Origin: a bacterium | GTDB taxonomy: Bacteria > Zixibacteria > MSB-5A5 > WJJR01 | NCBI GenBank assembly: GCA_021813505.1 | Contig: JAKAKI010000009.1 | Location: 1 to 52,023 of the forward strand | Reading direction: 5' to 3' | DNA length: 52,023 nt | Shown here: positions 26,947 to 34,772 of the stretch, piece by piece | How the letters are laid out: the number at the start of each line of letters is the position of its first letter | Numbering within the stretch: the first letter of the stretch is position 1 | Notes under the pieces: model-generated | The model's input: only the letters and a program-made list of their open reading frames with translations | What the model was told of the DNA's origin: nothing | Databases searched by the model: none | Program-made: the position numbers and the translations under genes

Positions 26947-27164
26947 CTCCGACTGGTCCGCACATAGCGTCACGCACTGCTACGATTCCTGCAGTACTGA
27001 GTGCGGGTCGCCGCATCTGAGCGCGCGACCCTGGTCTCACCCCCGGGTTCATGATAACGCATCTGGATGCATCCAATAGAGATTCGGCCTCTTGACCACC
27101 TTTCTTGCGGTCATGTACCTTCAGTGTCGGATAGACCGATTGAAAACTGGACGGGAGGTGTCCA

Positions 27165-27638
27165 ATGACTAATAAGCCGGACGAACTCTGGAAATACCTT
27201 GAACTGGCCCGTCAACAAATCGGGCGGCAGTACGAAGCATATGGTCGGTTGCAGTCCAAGGCTAGCACCCTTCTGGGGTTCGGATTCGTTCTAATGGGGT
27301 TTGTCATCAATGCGCTGACGCGGCTCGACTACATGGGCTTCATGTGGATCCCAATCGGATTGATATTCTGTGCACTCGTCCTATTGGCGACCGCGTATCG
27401 AACCTCAGCGGTTGCAACAGCGCCGAACATCAGCCTCATAAGATGGCACTTGGAGGAAGGCACCGCGCTCGAGGAGGCATCTGCTGATCTCATTAGTGGA
27501 ATGGAAGATGCCTACACCGAAATCAAGACCGACCTCCTGCGAACTGGAACGAAGGTGAATTGGGCGATTCGTCTGATACTGTTGGGAACGGCAGCAACCG
27601 CCGTCATGGTGGTTACGGCCTGCTCTTGCGTTCCGTGA
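27165..27638 (+). CDS. Small three-TM membrane protein, SLATT-like architecture
   Basis: 157 residues with a strong Shine-Dalgarno GGGAGGTG (27153-27160). Layout: N-terminal amphipathic helix (ELWKYLELARQQIGRQYEAY), two close TM helices (about 38-57 and 66-85), a soluble loop of about 50 residues, and a final TM helix (about 133-152). A helix followed by two TM segments resembles the pore-forming SLATT/S-2TM effector domains of nucleotide-signal conflict systems, but no motif proves it. It is the first cargo gene after the intact integrase, 218 bases downstream. Confidence 0.6.
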   Translation: MTNKPDELWKYLELARQQIGRQYEAYGRLQSKASTLLGFGFVLMGFVINALTRLDYMGFMWIPIGLIFCALVLLATAYRTSAVATAPNISLIRWHLEEGTALEEASADLISGMEDAYTEIKTDLLRTGTKVNWAIRLILLGTAATAVMVVTACSCVP

Positions 27639-27783
27639 GTCTATCAACCGCGGGAGGTTTCTCCCTGTTGGCCCGGACTGGTGCCTTTCGGTCAGCCGGA
27701 GGATTTGGCGGGGCCACGGGCGGAGGCGGGGCCTTTGGGGGCACGGGAGGTGTTGGAGGGATCTTCGGTTCTTCCGGCGACAT
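27613..27783 (-). CDS. Proline-rich 56-residue microprotein
   Basis: ATG at 27783 preceded by AAAGGAGATAAT, an excellent Shine-Dalgarno at correct spacing. 20 of 56 residues are Pro, mostly in PPTPPVPPKAPPPPVAPPNP, then a basic tail with RANREKPP and ERKSRP. A polyproline II rod with a charged end is expected, with no TM segment or signal peptide. The gene is antisense to its neighbours and its 3' end overlaps the end of the three-TM gene by 26 bases. No family recognised; the case for it being real is the ribosome binding site. Confidence 0.5.
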   Translation of the reverse strand: MSPEEPKIPPTPPVPPKAPPPPVAPPNPPADRKAPVRANREKPPAVDRLTERKSRP

Positions 27784-27944
27784 ATTATCTCCTTTCAAGT
27801 CACTTGGACGTACGCAATAATAAGGCCAATCGGAACGACATGGCAAGGATGAATCACTACCTGAAATTAACGCAACTGGCAAAGGATCTGAATCTTCGAC
27901 CGACAGGTGCTGGCACATAGACCTGAGAAAGGCCGGAACATCAA

Positions 27945-29309
27945 GTGTCCATGCGCACCGCTCATGATTCTCCTCAGAATCGCCTTCATGCAACTCTTGG
28001 TTTCTTCATGCAGGGCTTGCCAGTGATCTTCGTGCGAACAGAAACCGTCTTTGCCATCGATCCCTATTTGAGCCGCTATCTTAAGGCTGCGATGGGGGGA
28101 GGGATGCCTGATTTCACAGAAGACGCACTTCTAAAGGGTTTCGAGCAGTTTATTACTTCCAGCCACGAACTTCGACATTTCCACGACGCACTCTTGTCAC
28201 GTCCCCTGTTCAGGCTGTTTATGTTGCAGAACTCCCGGTTTTGGCGTGTCCTGCAATTGCCCGGGAACATCTCCGGACTTACGGCAGCTGATCTACCGCT
28301 CCAAAACGGCAAGGCGATTCAGGCAGACGTCACCCCATTTGGTCTATCGCTAATCGGCGAGGTGCAAGAGGCAGACCGCCTCTACAACATGGAGCGGCGG
28401 AGATTGTACAAAACCCACACTTGCAAGAACGATCTCACCGTCTCGATGGTCGACCTTCTCGAGGCGGACGCAATCGCAGCGGAACTCCTCTACATTCTGG
28501 TCTCCCACAACGCCGCGTCTGCTGAACAGTACTACAGGCAGGTTGTGTGCCAGCTCCCCATTGAGTACAACAAGCTGGTCAATGTGTTTGTCGATCATGC
28601 AGGAAGTTTCGATCAGGCTATAGTCAGTCTGCACTTGGCTGTTGCGCATTCGCTCTATGGGTCGGACGATCCTGCATCGTCCTTCTGCAAAGTGATCGAA
28701 GATTACTTGGCGAGACCTGATGGCTTTGTTGATCGCTACGGCCCTCAGGCGATTGGGGAGCTGTTTGGTGGGGAACCGGCGCTAGAGGAATGGGTGATGA
28801 GTCACAGAGTCGTGGGCATGGACGCGCTTGCGGAGCGACCCGTTCAAGCGCCTAACGAGTTGCTTGAAGAGATGCTTGGCTTCCATAGGAACATTTATGC
28901 TGCCCGTAAGTTACTGATAGAAACGTACATTAAGAACTTTGAGATGAATGCATTTGACTATTATCAACGTACAGATGAACTGCCGTTGCCTCCGATCGTG
29001 TTTTGGCCCGGTGAAATCTCAGAGGCCGGCCAGGGAATCAATGTTAGGGAGGATATGCTTCAGCAGTTTGGCCTGGACATGTACATGATAAGAGGAGGGG
29101 ACTGGGAGCGTGGTGATTTGCGCGTCGTTGCTGGAATTGGGCCATACGGGCTGAGGAAGCCGTTCCTGGACTATAGATTGGTTGATCTCCACATGCTAGC
29201 GTATTACTGGTACAGGAGGCTATTCACAGAGACTGACTCGGAAGTGTACTCCCCTCTTGTAGATGAGATGTACGAAGCGCTGTTGAGGGAATCCTTCGGT
29301 CTGTCTTGA
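27945..29309 (+). CDS. Unknown protein with HELRH metalloprotease-like motif
   Basis: 454 residues from GTG 27945, or 452 from ATG 27951 (GAAAGG about 20 bases upstream). SSHELRHFHDALLS contains HExxH (H74, E75, H78 from the GTG), followed about 95 residues later by LLEADAIAAELLYILVSHN, where E173 could be the third zinc ligand as in gluzincin peptidases. No signal peptide or TM helix is evident. The rest (VDRYGPQ, PPIVFWPGEISEAGQG) matches nothing I know. It lies between a three-TM protein and an integrase tail, a typical place for a conflict-system enzyme. Protease activity is a hypothesis from the motif alone. Confidence 0.7.
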   Translation: MSMRTAHDSPQNRLHATLGFFMQGLPVIFVRTETVFAIDPYLSRYLKAAMGGGMPDFTEDALLKGFEQFITSSHELRHFHDALLSRPLFRLFMLQNSRFWRVLQLPGNISGLTAADLPLQNGKAIQADVTPFGLSLIGEVQEADRLYNMERRRLYKTHTCKNDLTVSMVDLLEADAIAAELLYILVSHNAASAEQYYRQVVCQLPIEYNKLVNVFVDHAGSFDQAIVSLHLAVAHSLYGSDDPASSFCKVIEDYLARPDGFVDRYGPQAIGELFGGEPALEEWVMSHRVVGMDALAERPVQAPNELLEEMLGFHRNIYAARKLLIETYIKNFEMNAFDYYQRTDELPLPPIVFWPGEISEAGQGINVREDMLQQFGLDMYMIRGGDWERGDLRVVAGIGPYGLRKPFLDYRLVDLHMLAYYWYRRLFTETDSEVYSPLVDEMYEALLRESFGLS

Positions 29310-29400
29310 GCCAATTGCCACAGCCTTCTTGGATCAAGCGAATGCGCCCGATTATCGAGCCCTCGGGTTGCTGTCGCTTCCTATCAAGTTTTGCCGTCGG

Positions 29401-29481
29401 CTGCGCGCCCGGCAGATTACGACGGAGATTCATGTGCGGGTGAGCGATGAATCACTCCGGCGAGCAGTTACCACTGCCTGA
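29401..29481 (+). pseudogene. Tyrosine recombinase tail 5
   Basis: Reads RQITTEIHVRVSDESLRRAV and a TGA at 29479-29481. One Thr codon of TTT is missing and the catalytic Tyr is His. It separates the HELRH gene from the next small membrane-protein gene. Confidence 0.75.
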
Positions 29482-29591
29482 TACACCGGCGTGAAGCCAA
29501 CGTGCCGCACGCTATTGCCATTCTGCAAAGCGTGCCTTAGCTTGGAGAAGATACGCGGGGGATACACATTATGAAGTGTAGATGAGGAGCG

Positions 29592-30026
29592 ATGAACGTG
29601 GGAGAAACCGATCCATCACTTCGGCAGAATGAAGAGATTGTTAGGTCCATGATCCAGTCCGAAAACGAATTGATCAATCACCGGATCTCATGGCTGACGA
29701 CTGTGCAGGGCCTGCTGTTCGCTTCGCTCGGTTTCGCATGGGGCAAGCCAGATAGTTCCGGGCTTGCAACTCTGCTGTGCACACTGGGCATCGCTGTTTC
29801 AGTGTTGTGTTTCCTTCTGCTGATCAGTGCGACCTGGGCGCAGAACCGCCTCGTCAGCTGGTGGGAGTCTAACAAGCCCGCCGAGTACATCGGACCAGGG
29901 GTGATGGGACTGCCTCCATGGGAAAAAAGCCTTCGTTGGTATCCTATACTCCGGGTCTTCGCGGGGTGGAATCTATTCCCCGTGGTGTTCGCCGCGGCAT
30001 GGATTGCTGTCTTGTGTATGACATAA
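29592..30026 (+). CDS. Small three-TM membrane protein
   Basis: 144 residues with GAGGAG upstream. It has the same plan as the protein at 27165: an N-terminal helix rich in Glu, Gln and Asn, TM helices at about 34-52 and 57-82, a loop containing GPGVMGLPPWEK, and a terminal TM helix (FPVVFAAAWIAVLCM). No sequence family recognised. It lies alone between recombinase tails 5 and 6. Confidence 0.65.
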   Translation: MNVGETDPSLRQNEEIVRSMIQSENELINHRISWLTTVQGLLFASLGFAWGKPDSSGLATLLCTLGIAVSVLCFLLLISATWAQNRLVSWWESNKPAEYIGPGVMGLPPWEKSLRWYPILRVFAGWNLFPVVFAAAWIAVLCMT

Positions 30027-30150
30027 ACCCGCAGAGCGACTTTGGATTGAAATGTCGCGGCCTCCTCGCGGCCGCATCGCCGCTTAGAACCGCTCAAGGG
30101 GACTCGCCGTGCCCGGGGCTTCGGCCACGACACCGACTTGTAAGCGTACA

Positions 30151-30232
30151 CGGAACCACCGCCGACCTACCGCGCGGGAATCTACGCCCGAGTTTCCGAC
30201 GGCACGCGCAGGCAGTCCTTCACCGTAGCCTG
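30151..30232 (+). pseudogene. Tyrosine recombinase tail 6, degenerate
   Basis: IYARVSDGTRRQSF then TVA and a TGA at 30230-30232, preceded by a degraded TTT-like stretch. It lies in the 414-base gap between two membrane-protein genes; nothing else is evident in that gap. Confidence 0.6.
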
Positions 30233-30440
30233 ACACAAGGACCAGGCGCACCGGCTTGCAAGGCTTGTCATGTGTTGAGTGTGGACTCGGAAAGATCTCG
30301 CGACTCGAGTGTCCGGTCTGTTTTGCAGGTCCAGGAATGTGGCACCTGCGACAAAGTAAGGGTCGTCGCAGGAGGACGCAGGGAAGGGTCGCCTCGATTG
30401 CCAGTTGCTTACGAGGATGCCATATGGGTAGTTTTGACAC

Positions 30441-31283
30441 ATGGTTCTCGGTCTTAGTCTATCCCTCGCCCTGTCAATCGTAGCGAGTGTCCTTGCAGGT
30501 GTATTCGTACTCCTTGAACAGTGGAGGGGTAAGAAACCATTTCGATCCTGGCGGCTGTGGCTGGCGCTCGGATTGCTACTTATTAGCCCAGCAGCGTCGC
30601 TCTTGGAATCCTTGTCGACGGCGAGATCCGATAGAGAGCGTCAGGCTGATTTGAAACTGATACAGAGACTGGAATCTGGATTGAACTCGCTCTGTTTCGA
30701 AATCAACCTCCAGGCACCGAACCCCAAGTACAGGGAAGGCTGTTCCTTCCAGCTCGAAACCTCGGTGCCGGTGGCGGATTTGAGAACCACTGGTTTCTTT
30801 GCGAATTACCTCCACATTCGATACAACCCAGATTCAGGTTGGTACCGTGGTCAGACACAGGGGATCGAATGGCCTGGAATAGTTCTGGATTATGATCCCA
30901 GCAAGAGCACTCTCAGATTCGCGATGTCCCCGTTCGGTGCGATGTGGAAGGATCAACTTGCTTGGAAGGCAGAGAGACTGGCCGATCTCTCTCAGGTCCG
31001 GATGGGAATTTCACTTTCCTACGGAGAGGACTGGAGAACATGGCACTCTGCGCCGGACACATCGTGGCTGCCGGTGAAAAGCATATCGCTGTTCGCAAAC
31101 GATTATCAGCCTGAAAACTTGGTAGCGATTCTGACCCCACGGCAGCGATCCTACGCTGCCTATCACAACGGCGTATACTTCCATCCAGTTTGGCAGCCGG
31201 TCAAAGACACCGACGACTTTCGTTTCAATGTTGACCTTCTCGCGATGCGTTCCGAAATCCTGGAGAGCTTGGCGAAAGAATGA
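30441..31283 (+). CDS. Membrane-anchored protein with soluble C-terminal domain
   Basis: 280 residues. Two N-terminal TM helices (about 2-26 and 34-54) are followed by a soluble domain of about 220 residues (YLHIRYNPDSGWYRGQTQGI and SYGEDWRTWHS are distinctive). No family recognised and no clear Shine-Dalgarno before the ATG. It lies after recombinase tail 6, another single-gene cargo. Confidence 0.6.
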   Translation: MVLGLSLSLALSIVASVLAGVFVLLEQWRGKKPFRSWRLWLALGLLLISPAASLLESLSTARSDRERQADLKLIQRLESGLNSLCFEINLQAPNPKYREGCSFQLETSVPVADLRTTGFFANYLHIRYNPDSGWYRGQTQGIEWPGIVLDYDPSKSTLRFAMSPFGAMWKDQLAWKAERLADLSQVRMGISLSYGEDWRTWHSAPDTSWLPVKSISLFANDYQPENLVAILTPRQRSYAAYHNGVYFHPVWQPVKDTDDFRFNVDLLAMRSEILESLAKE

Positions 31284-31332
31284 GTCCGCCGGCAACTCAT
31301 CAAGCGGGCAATGGAAGTTGAACCTGCCGCTT

Positions 31333-31364
31333 GATCTGAGCGGCGGTTGGATGCTTCTTATGAG
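31333..31364 (+). pseudogene. Possible degenerate recombinase tail
   Basis: GATCTGAGCGGCGGTTGGAT and a nearby ATGAG resemble the end of tail 4 (GATCTACGCGCGGTTGAGC) with small indels. It lies exactly in the gap between two cargo genes. A weak match on its own. Confidence 0.3.
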
Positions 31365-31400
31365 AACAGTTGATGACAGGATGCCTTGGGAGCTACCCCC

Positions 31401-31892
31401 ATGAACCAGCCCAATCTCAGTAACTTGTCCACAGCGCTTTCCGACCAAGAGCGTAGGGACCTCTCGGATCAACTTGACCGCACCCTGTCGGCGGCGATCA
31501 AAGAAGATCAAATCGTTTGGACAGTCTTCGGCATTTTCTGGGCTGCCAACGCGGTGTTGACAGTTGGCCTGTTTACGTCCGGCAACTACCCCGAACCGGG
31601 CGTTGGAATGGTGATTGCCTCGGCCGGTGCCGGCATGTCCGCCATGTGGTACCTTATTCAAGCTCGAGCTCTTGGTTTTCTCAGCTTCTACGAGGAAATC
31701 ATCGCGGACCTCGAGCAGGACCTAAATTTCGCAAACAATCGATCAATCAGTGGCCACCGGAACAAGGTCAAGTTCAACAAGTTTGTGCGTGGAGTACGCG
31801 TGCGTCCGCTCATGACTGGTTCTCCCATCGTTATCGTCGTTGTTTGGGTCGTGGCCTTGGGAATATTTGCCTATCAGATCCGATGCGGTTGA
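31401..31892 (+). CDS. Small three-TM membrane protein
   Basis: 163 residues from ATG 31401; a TTG at 31386 is also possible. An N-terminal helix (SDQERRDLSDQLDRTLSAA) is followed by TM helices at about 37-56 and 64-84, a cytoplasmic loop with FYEEIIADLEQDLNF, and a final TM helix (PIVIVVVWVVALGIFAYQI). It has the same layout as the proteins at 27165 and 29592 without obvious sequence identity. Function unknown. Confidence 0.6.
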   Translation: MNQPNLSNLSTALSDQERRDLSDQLDRTLSAAIKEDQIVWTVFGIFWAANAVLTVGLFTSGNYPEPGVGMVIASAGAGMSAMWYLIQARALGFLSFYEEIIADLEQDLNFANNRSISGHRNKVKFNKFVRGVRVRPLMTGSPIVIVVVWVVALGIFAYQIRCG

Positions 31893-31903
31893 CTCTCCGC
31901 CGT

Positions 31904-31955
31904 CCGGAAATTCACTCCAGGCACGAGCGATGAACGCCTCGGAGCTAAGATGTGA
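31904..31955 (+). pseudogene. Tyrosine recombinase tail 7, frameshifted
   Basis: GGAAATTCACTCCAGG encodes EIHSR; after a one-base shift GAGCGATGAACGCCTC encodes SDERL and ends at TGA 31953-31955. It is colinear with tail 5 and lies between two membrane-protein genes. Confidence 0.45.
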
Positions 31956-32021
31956 TGTGGGTACATGCTGACATCAGCGAAACGCCGCAAACTCGACAGA
32001 ATCGGTCGACGGGGTGATTGA

Positions 32022-32894
32022 ATGCAGGGGTTGAAAGCTGCTGAAGGCGCTCTCCGGAGCGCGGTATTGCATGTAGTAATAGGACTCATTGCGAGTTTCA
32101 CCTACTTGTCTCTTGGTGTATCCGACTTTTGGTCCCTCTCACCTGGGCGCAAGTTCGTCGACTGGACGACACACCAGTCAGCACTCTACCTTGCCGCCTG
32201 TGCACTCATAGGTTGGCTTCTACACAGGATTGCGCTCTACCGGTACTGGCGCCCGGGAGGTCTTCTTGAGCGGCGGATGAAGTTGTCCCTTCGAGAGTAT
32301 CATCGACGCTACCCGAAGAATGGTCCATGTAAGGGCATGCTCGATGGGCTAATCGAAGAGATCGACACCACTCCCCAGCATGGTTTTACTGGCTCGGATT
32401 TCCGATGGAACTGGGCTGACACTTGGCGCTCAGCACTCGACTCACTTTATTACGGGAAGAAGGTGGTTCCCGGCCTTGTGGCGAACATCCGGACATGGAC
32501 CCATATCGTTCACGGCCAGATGGCTGCTCGTTATGCAGTTTGGCTCGGCCTTACCGCCGGACTCCTGAGCATCTTCTTGTCTTGCGGGAACATCATTCTA
32601 CCTGAGTATTTCTTCGGCCGCCCCTCGGTAAGGGCAGGGCTTGTGGGCGGAGTAGTTGCAGTGTCCGCTCTGATCGTTTCCCTGATTATGCTCTATCTCG
32701 ATCGGATCGTCCCTCGAAACGTGGCACAGATGGATGTCACAGCCATCCTTATCGACCATTGCGTATTCCACAGTCATCTACAAGCACTGAACCTCGAATC
32801 CGAGACCCGGCGAGAGCCCAACAACATTGGTCAACGACAGACGGATCCTGAAGACAGCCCCGCAAGCGATGGGGAAACCGCCGCCGCCTGCTGA
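32022..32894 (+). CDS. Multi-TM membrane protein of unknown function
   Basis: 290 residues; GGGGTGA lies just upstream. TM helices at about 15-33, 52-70, 172-190 and 208-230 frame a central soluble part with LREYHRRYPKNGPCKGML and DFRWNWADTWRSALDSLYYG. The C-terminus is hydrophilic and disordered. No family recognised. It is the last cargo gene before the phage-derived module. Confidence 0.6.
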   Translation: MQGLKAAEGALRSAVLHVVIGLIASFTYLSLGVSDFWSLSPGRKFVDWTTHQSALYLAACALIGWLLHRIALYRYWRPGGLLERRMKLSLREYHRRYPKNGPCKGMLDGLIEEIDTTPQHGFTGSDFRWNWADTWRSALDSLYYGKKVVPGLVANIRTWTHIVHGQMAARYAVWLGLTAGLLSIFLSCGNIILPEYFFGRPSVRAGLVGGVVAVSALIVSLIMLYLDRIVPRNVAQMDVTAILIDHCVFHSHLQALNLESETRREPNNIGQRQTDPEDSPASDGETAAAC

Positions 32895-33011
32895 GAGATT
32901 CCGATTCTTGTACACTATGCTCATTAGTTGTTCATTCGCATAATGCCTGTTATCCGATGTTGTTCTTGGGGTTAGGCCGAATTTGACCCTGTCGACCGTT
33001 TTGGCACCCGA

Positions 33012-33205
33012 ACTATACCAAAATAGACCAAAATAGACCGCTTCGGGGAAATCGCGGTCTTGGTATAGTTTTGGCCCGTTTCCCCGTAATGATTTGAGCC
33101 ACCGCCAGTTAGGATGGAGCGTGAAGGACTATACCATGGTATAGTCAAAGTATACTTATGCCCCGGTTTTGGTCTATTCTGGTCTACCCTTGGTCTACTT
33201 TCCCC
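33012..33205. promoter_or_regulatory. Iteron/operator-like repeat region at the edge of the phage-derived module
   Basis: CCAAAATAGA is repeated in tandem at 33018-33037; the inverted form GGTCTATT.TGGTCTA recurs near 33171-33186, with a further GGTCTAC after it. The octamer ACTATACC occurs four times, two per strand (33012, 33062, 33128, 33138); the last two form the perfect 18-bp palindrome ACTATACCATGGTATAGT (33128-33145). AGTATACT is a further palindrome at 33149-33156. The 340 bases 32895-33234 hold no gene. A replication, repressor or attachment region is possible. Confidence 0.6.
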
Positions 33206-33234
33206 GGCCCTTGGTGTACCGCCCCCTGCGGCTG

Positions 33235-33717
33235 TCAGGCCCCCTCAAGCCGCCCCAAAATCGTGGCTTGGTCGGCACTGCACAGCCGGGAGAAAGCGCT
33301 CAAGATGCCCTCGACCGATGGTACCGCACCAAAGGCGCCTCCCTCGCGGGGGTGGCTGAGGTAGTCCTCCAGCCGGATGAGGCGGTCCAAATCGGCGGCC
33401 TGGAGCTTGACCCGATCCTCGGCAATGGCCTTGGCCAACTTGTTGACCGCCATGCGGACGATCTTGTGGTGCCGTTCCTGATCACCGAGACTTGTCTGCA
33501 GGGCACGATCGGCGAGCTGGCGGGCGGTTTCCAACTCTCGCTCCTGCAGCCGGCGCCGCCAGCCAAAGGCTGACCCCCATTGCTTCACGCTGGCAACCGA
33601 GACGTTGAGGTCGGTGGCGACCTTCTCGTAGGAGCGACTGTTGCCCTGGGAGGCATACATCTCAAAGGCCTTGAGGTGATGCTCCTGCTCACGAAGCTGG
33701 GTTTGCGGCTTCGTCAT
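33235..33717 (-). CDS. Terminase small subunit-like HTH protein, paralogue 3
   Basis: 160 residues. The N-terminal half (HHLKAFEMYASQGNSRSYEK then VATDLNVSVASVKQWGSAFG and WRRRLQERE) is a helix-turn-helix domain of the type in phage terminase small subunits. The C-terminal half is helical (LDRLIRLEDYLSHP) and ends with SRLCSADQATILGRLEG. Its start overlaps paralogue 2 by 29 bases. It is the last gene of the minus-strand phage operon and is followed by the iteron-like region. Confidence 0.65.
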   Translation of the reverse strand: MTKPQTQLREQEHHLKAFEMYASQGNSRSYEKVATDLNVSVASVKQWGSAFGWRRRLQERELETARQLADRALQTSLGDQERHHKIVRMAVNKLAKAIAEDRVKLQAADLDRLIRLEDYLSHPREGGAFGAVPSVEGILSAFSRLCSADQATILGRLEGA

Positions 33718-34213
33718 GCTTCTCTCCTTGGGGTGATTGCTGGGCGGTCACCAGCGGCAGCAGGCGTTTCCGGATGGCCTCGGTGATCGGCTCACGCAAT
33801 TCGTCCGGCAATCGCCGGAGCAATGAGGTGATGGAGTCCTCCTGGCTGTCCGCCAGGTATTCCTCCAGCCGGATCAGCATCTCGAGGTCGGGGATCTTGC
33901 CTTTGACCTTCCCATCAGCGATGTCACGGGTCAGCTTCATCTTGGCCATGTGGATGATCTTGAGATCACGGGAACGGTCATCAAGGCCCGAATGGGCGGG
34001 CCGGTCTGCAATCTGCCGGGCAGCCTCGGCGTCACGCTCCCGGAGGCGCTGGCGCCAACCGAAGGTCCGTCCCCATTGTTTGACGCTCGCCACGGAGACG
34101 TTGAGGGCTGCTGCGACCTTCTGATACGATCGGGAGCCACCTTGGGAGGCATACAGTTCGAAAGCCTTGCGGTGGTGATCCTGTTCAACCGGTGGGGTTC
34201 GGGGCTGGGACAT
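33689..34213 (-). CDS. Terminase small subunit-like HTH protein, paralogue 2
   Basis: 174 residues; the N-terminal 70 are very similar to paralogues 1 and 3 (HHRKAFELYASQGGSRSYQK, NVSVASVKQWGRTFGW). The C-terminal half diverges (LEMLIRLEEYLADSQEDS then LRRLPDELREPITEAI). Both its upstream and downstream overlaps are 29 bases, which suggests tandem duplication that copied the junction. Confidence 0.65.
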   Translation of the reverse strand: MSQPRTPPVEQDHHRKAFELYASQGGSRSYQKVAAALNVSVASVKQWGRTFGWRQRLRERDAEAARQIADRPAHSGLDDRSRDLKIIHMAKMKLTRDIADGKVKGKIPDLEMLIRLEEYLADSQEDSITSLLRRLPDELREPITEAIRKRLLPLVTAQQSPQGEKHDEAANPAS

Positions 34214-34772
34214 GAGCCTCTCCTGGCGTCGGGGGGGTGTCAGCAGCGGGTGCTGGGGGCTGAGGCGGCGGATGACTTGCCCTGTGCGAATCGATGATCC
34301 AGTGGAGTTCCTCGTCGGTCAGCAGTTTCGTCCATTCTTGGAAGACGGCGAAGACCGCCGGGACCGGACGCTCCCGGAGGGCCTCTGGGGTCGGTAGCCC
34401 ACCGTCACCGTCAAGGAACGCCTGCAGACGAAGCAATCTGTCGAGATCCCCAACCTGGATCTTGACCTTGTCGGAGTTGATGGCCTTGATCACCTTCATC
34501 AAAGCCAGTTCGACCATCTTGCGTTTCCGGGAAGCGTTGACGACGGCCGAGCCGATCACCTGGTCGGCGGCCTGACGGGCAATGGTGGCGTCACGTTCCC
34601 GCAACCGGCCCTGCCAGCCAAATGCTTTTGACCACACTTTCAGGGAAGCCACGGAGACACCCAGGTCCTTCGCCAGACGCGGGAACGAACGCTTCTCTCC
34701 TTGGGCGTAGTAGAGTTCGAACGCCTTCCGGTGCTGCTCTTTCTCGGCGCGCACTTTGTTAGGCCGGGGCAT
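34185..34772 (-). CDS. Terminase small subunit-like HTH protein, paralogue 1
   Basis: 195 residues with the same HTH core (HRKAFELYYAQGEKRSFPRL, GVSVASLKVWSKAFGW, RLRERDATIARQAADQ) and a longer Pro-rich C-terminal tail (HPPPQPPAPAADTPP). It is the most divergent of the three copies. Its start overlaps the end of the ParB-methyltransferase gene by 14 bases. In phages such proteins bind DNA and pass it to a large terminase, but no large terminase is present in this window, so another DNA-binding role is possible. Confidence 0.65.
   Translation of the reverse strand: MPRPNKVRAEKEQHRKAFELYYAQGEKRSFPRLAKDLGVSVASLKVWSKAFGWQGRLRERDATIARQAADQVIGSAVVNASRKRKMVELALMKVIKAINSDKVKIQVGDLDRLLRLQAFLDGDGGLPTPEALRERPVPAVFAVFQEWTKLLTDEELHWIIDSHRASHPPPQPPAPAADTPPTPGEAHVPAPNPTG

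Noticed and set aside
26947-27164. tRNA gene as integration target next to the integrase
   Set aside because: No cloverleaf or TPsiC-like sequence seen; only a short GGTCGC/GCGACC stem near 27006-27030.
27560-27820. Glycine-rich plus-strand frame
   Set aside because: It is the complement of the proline-rich microprotein and overlaps the end of the three-TM gene; no ribosome site.
33114-33573. Plus-strand frames across 33114-33573
   Set aside because: They are antisense to the terminase-like paralogue 3, which has clear homology to its two neighbours.
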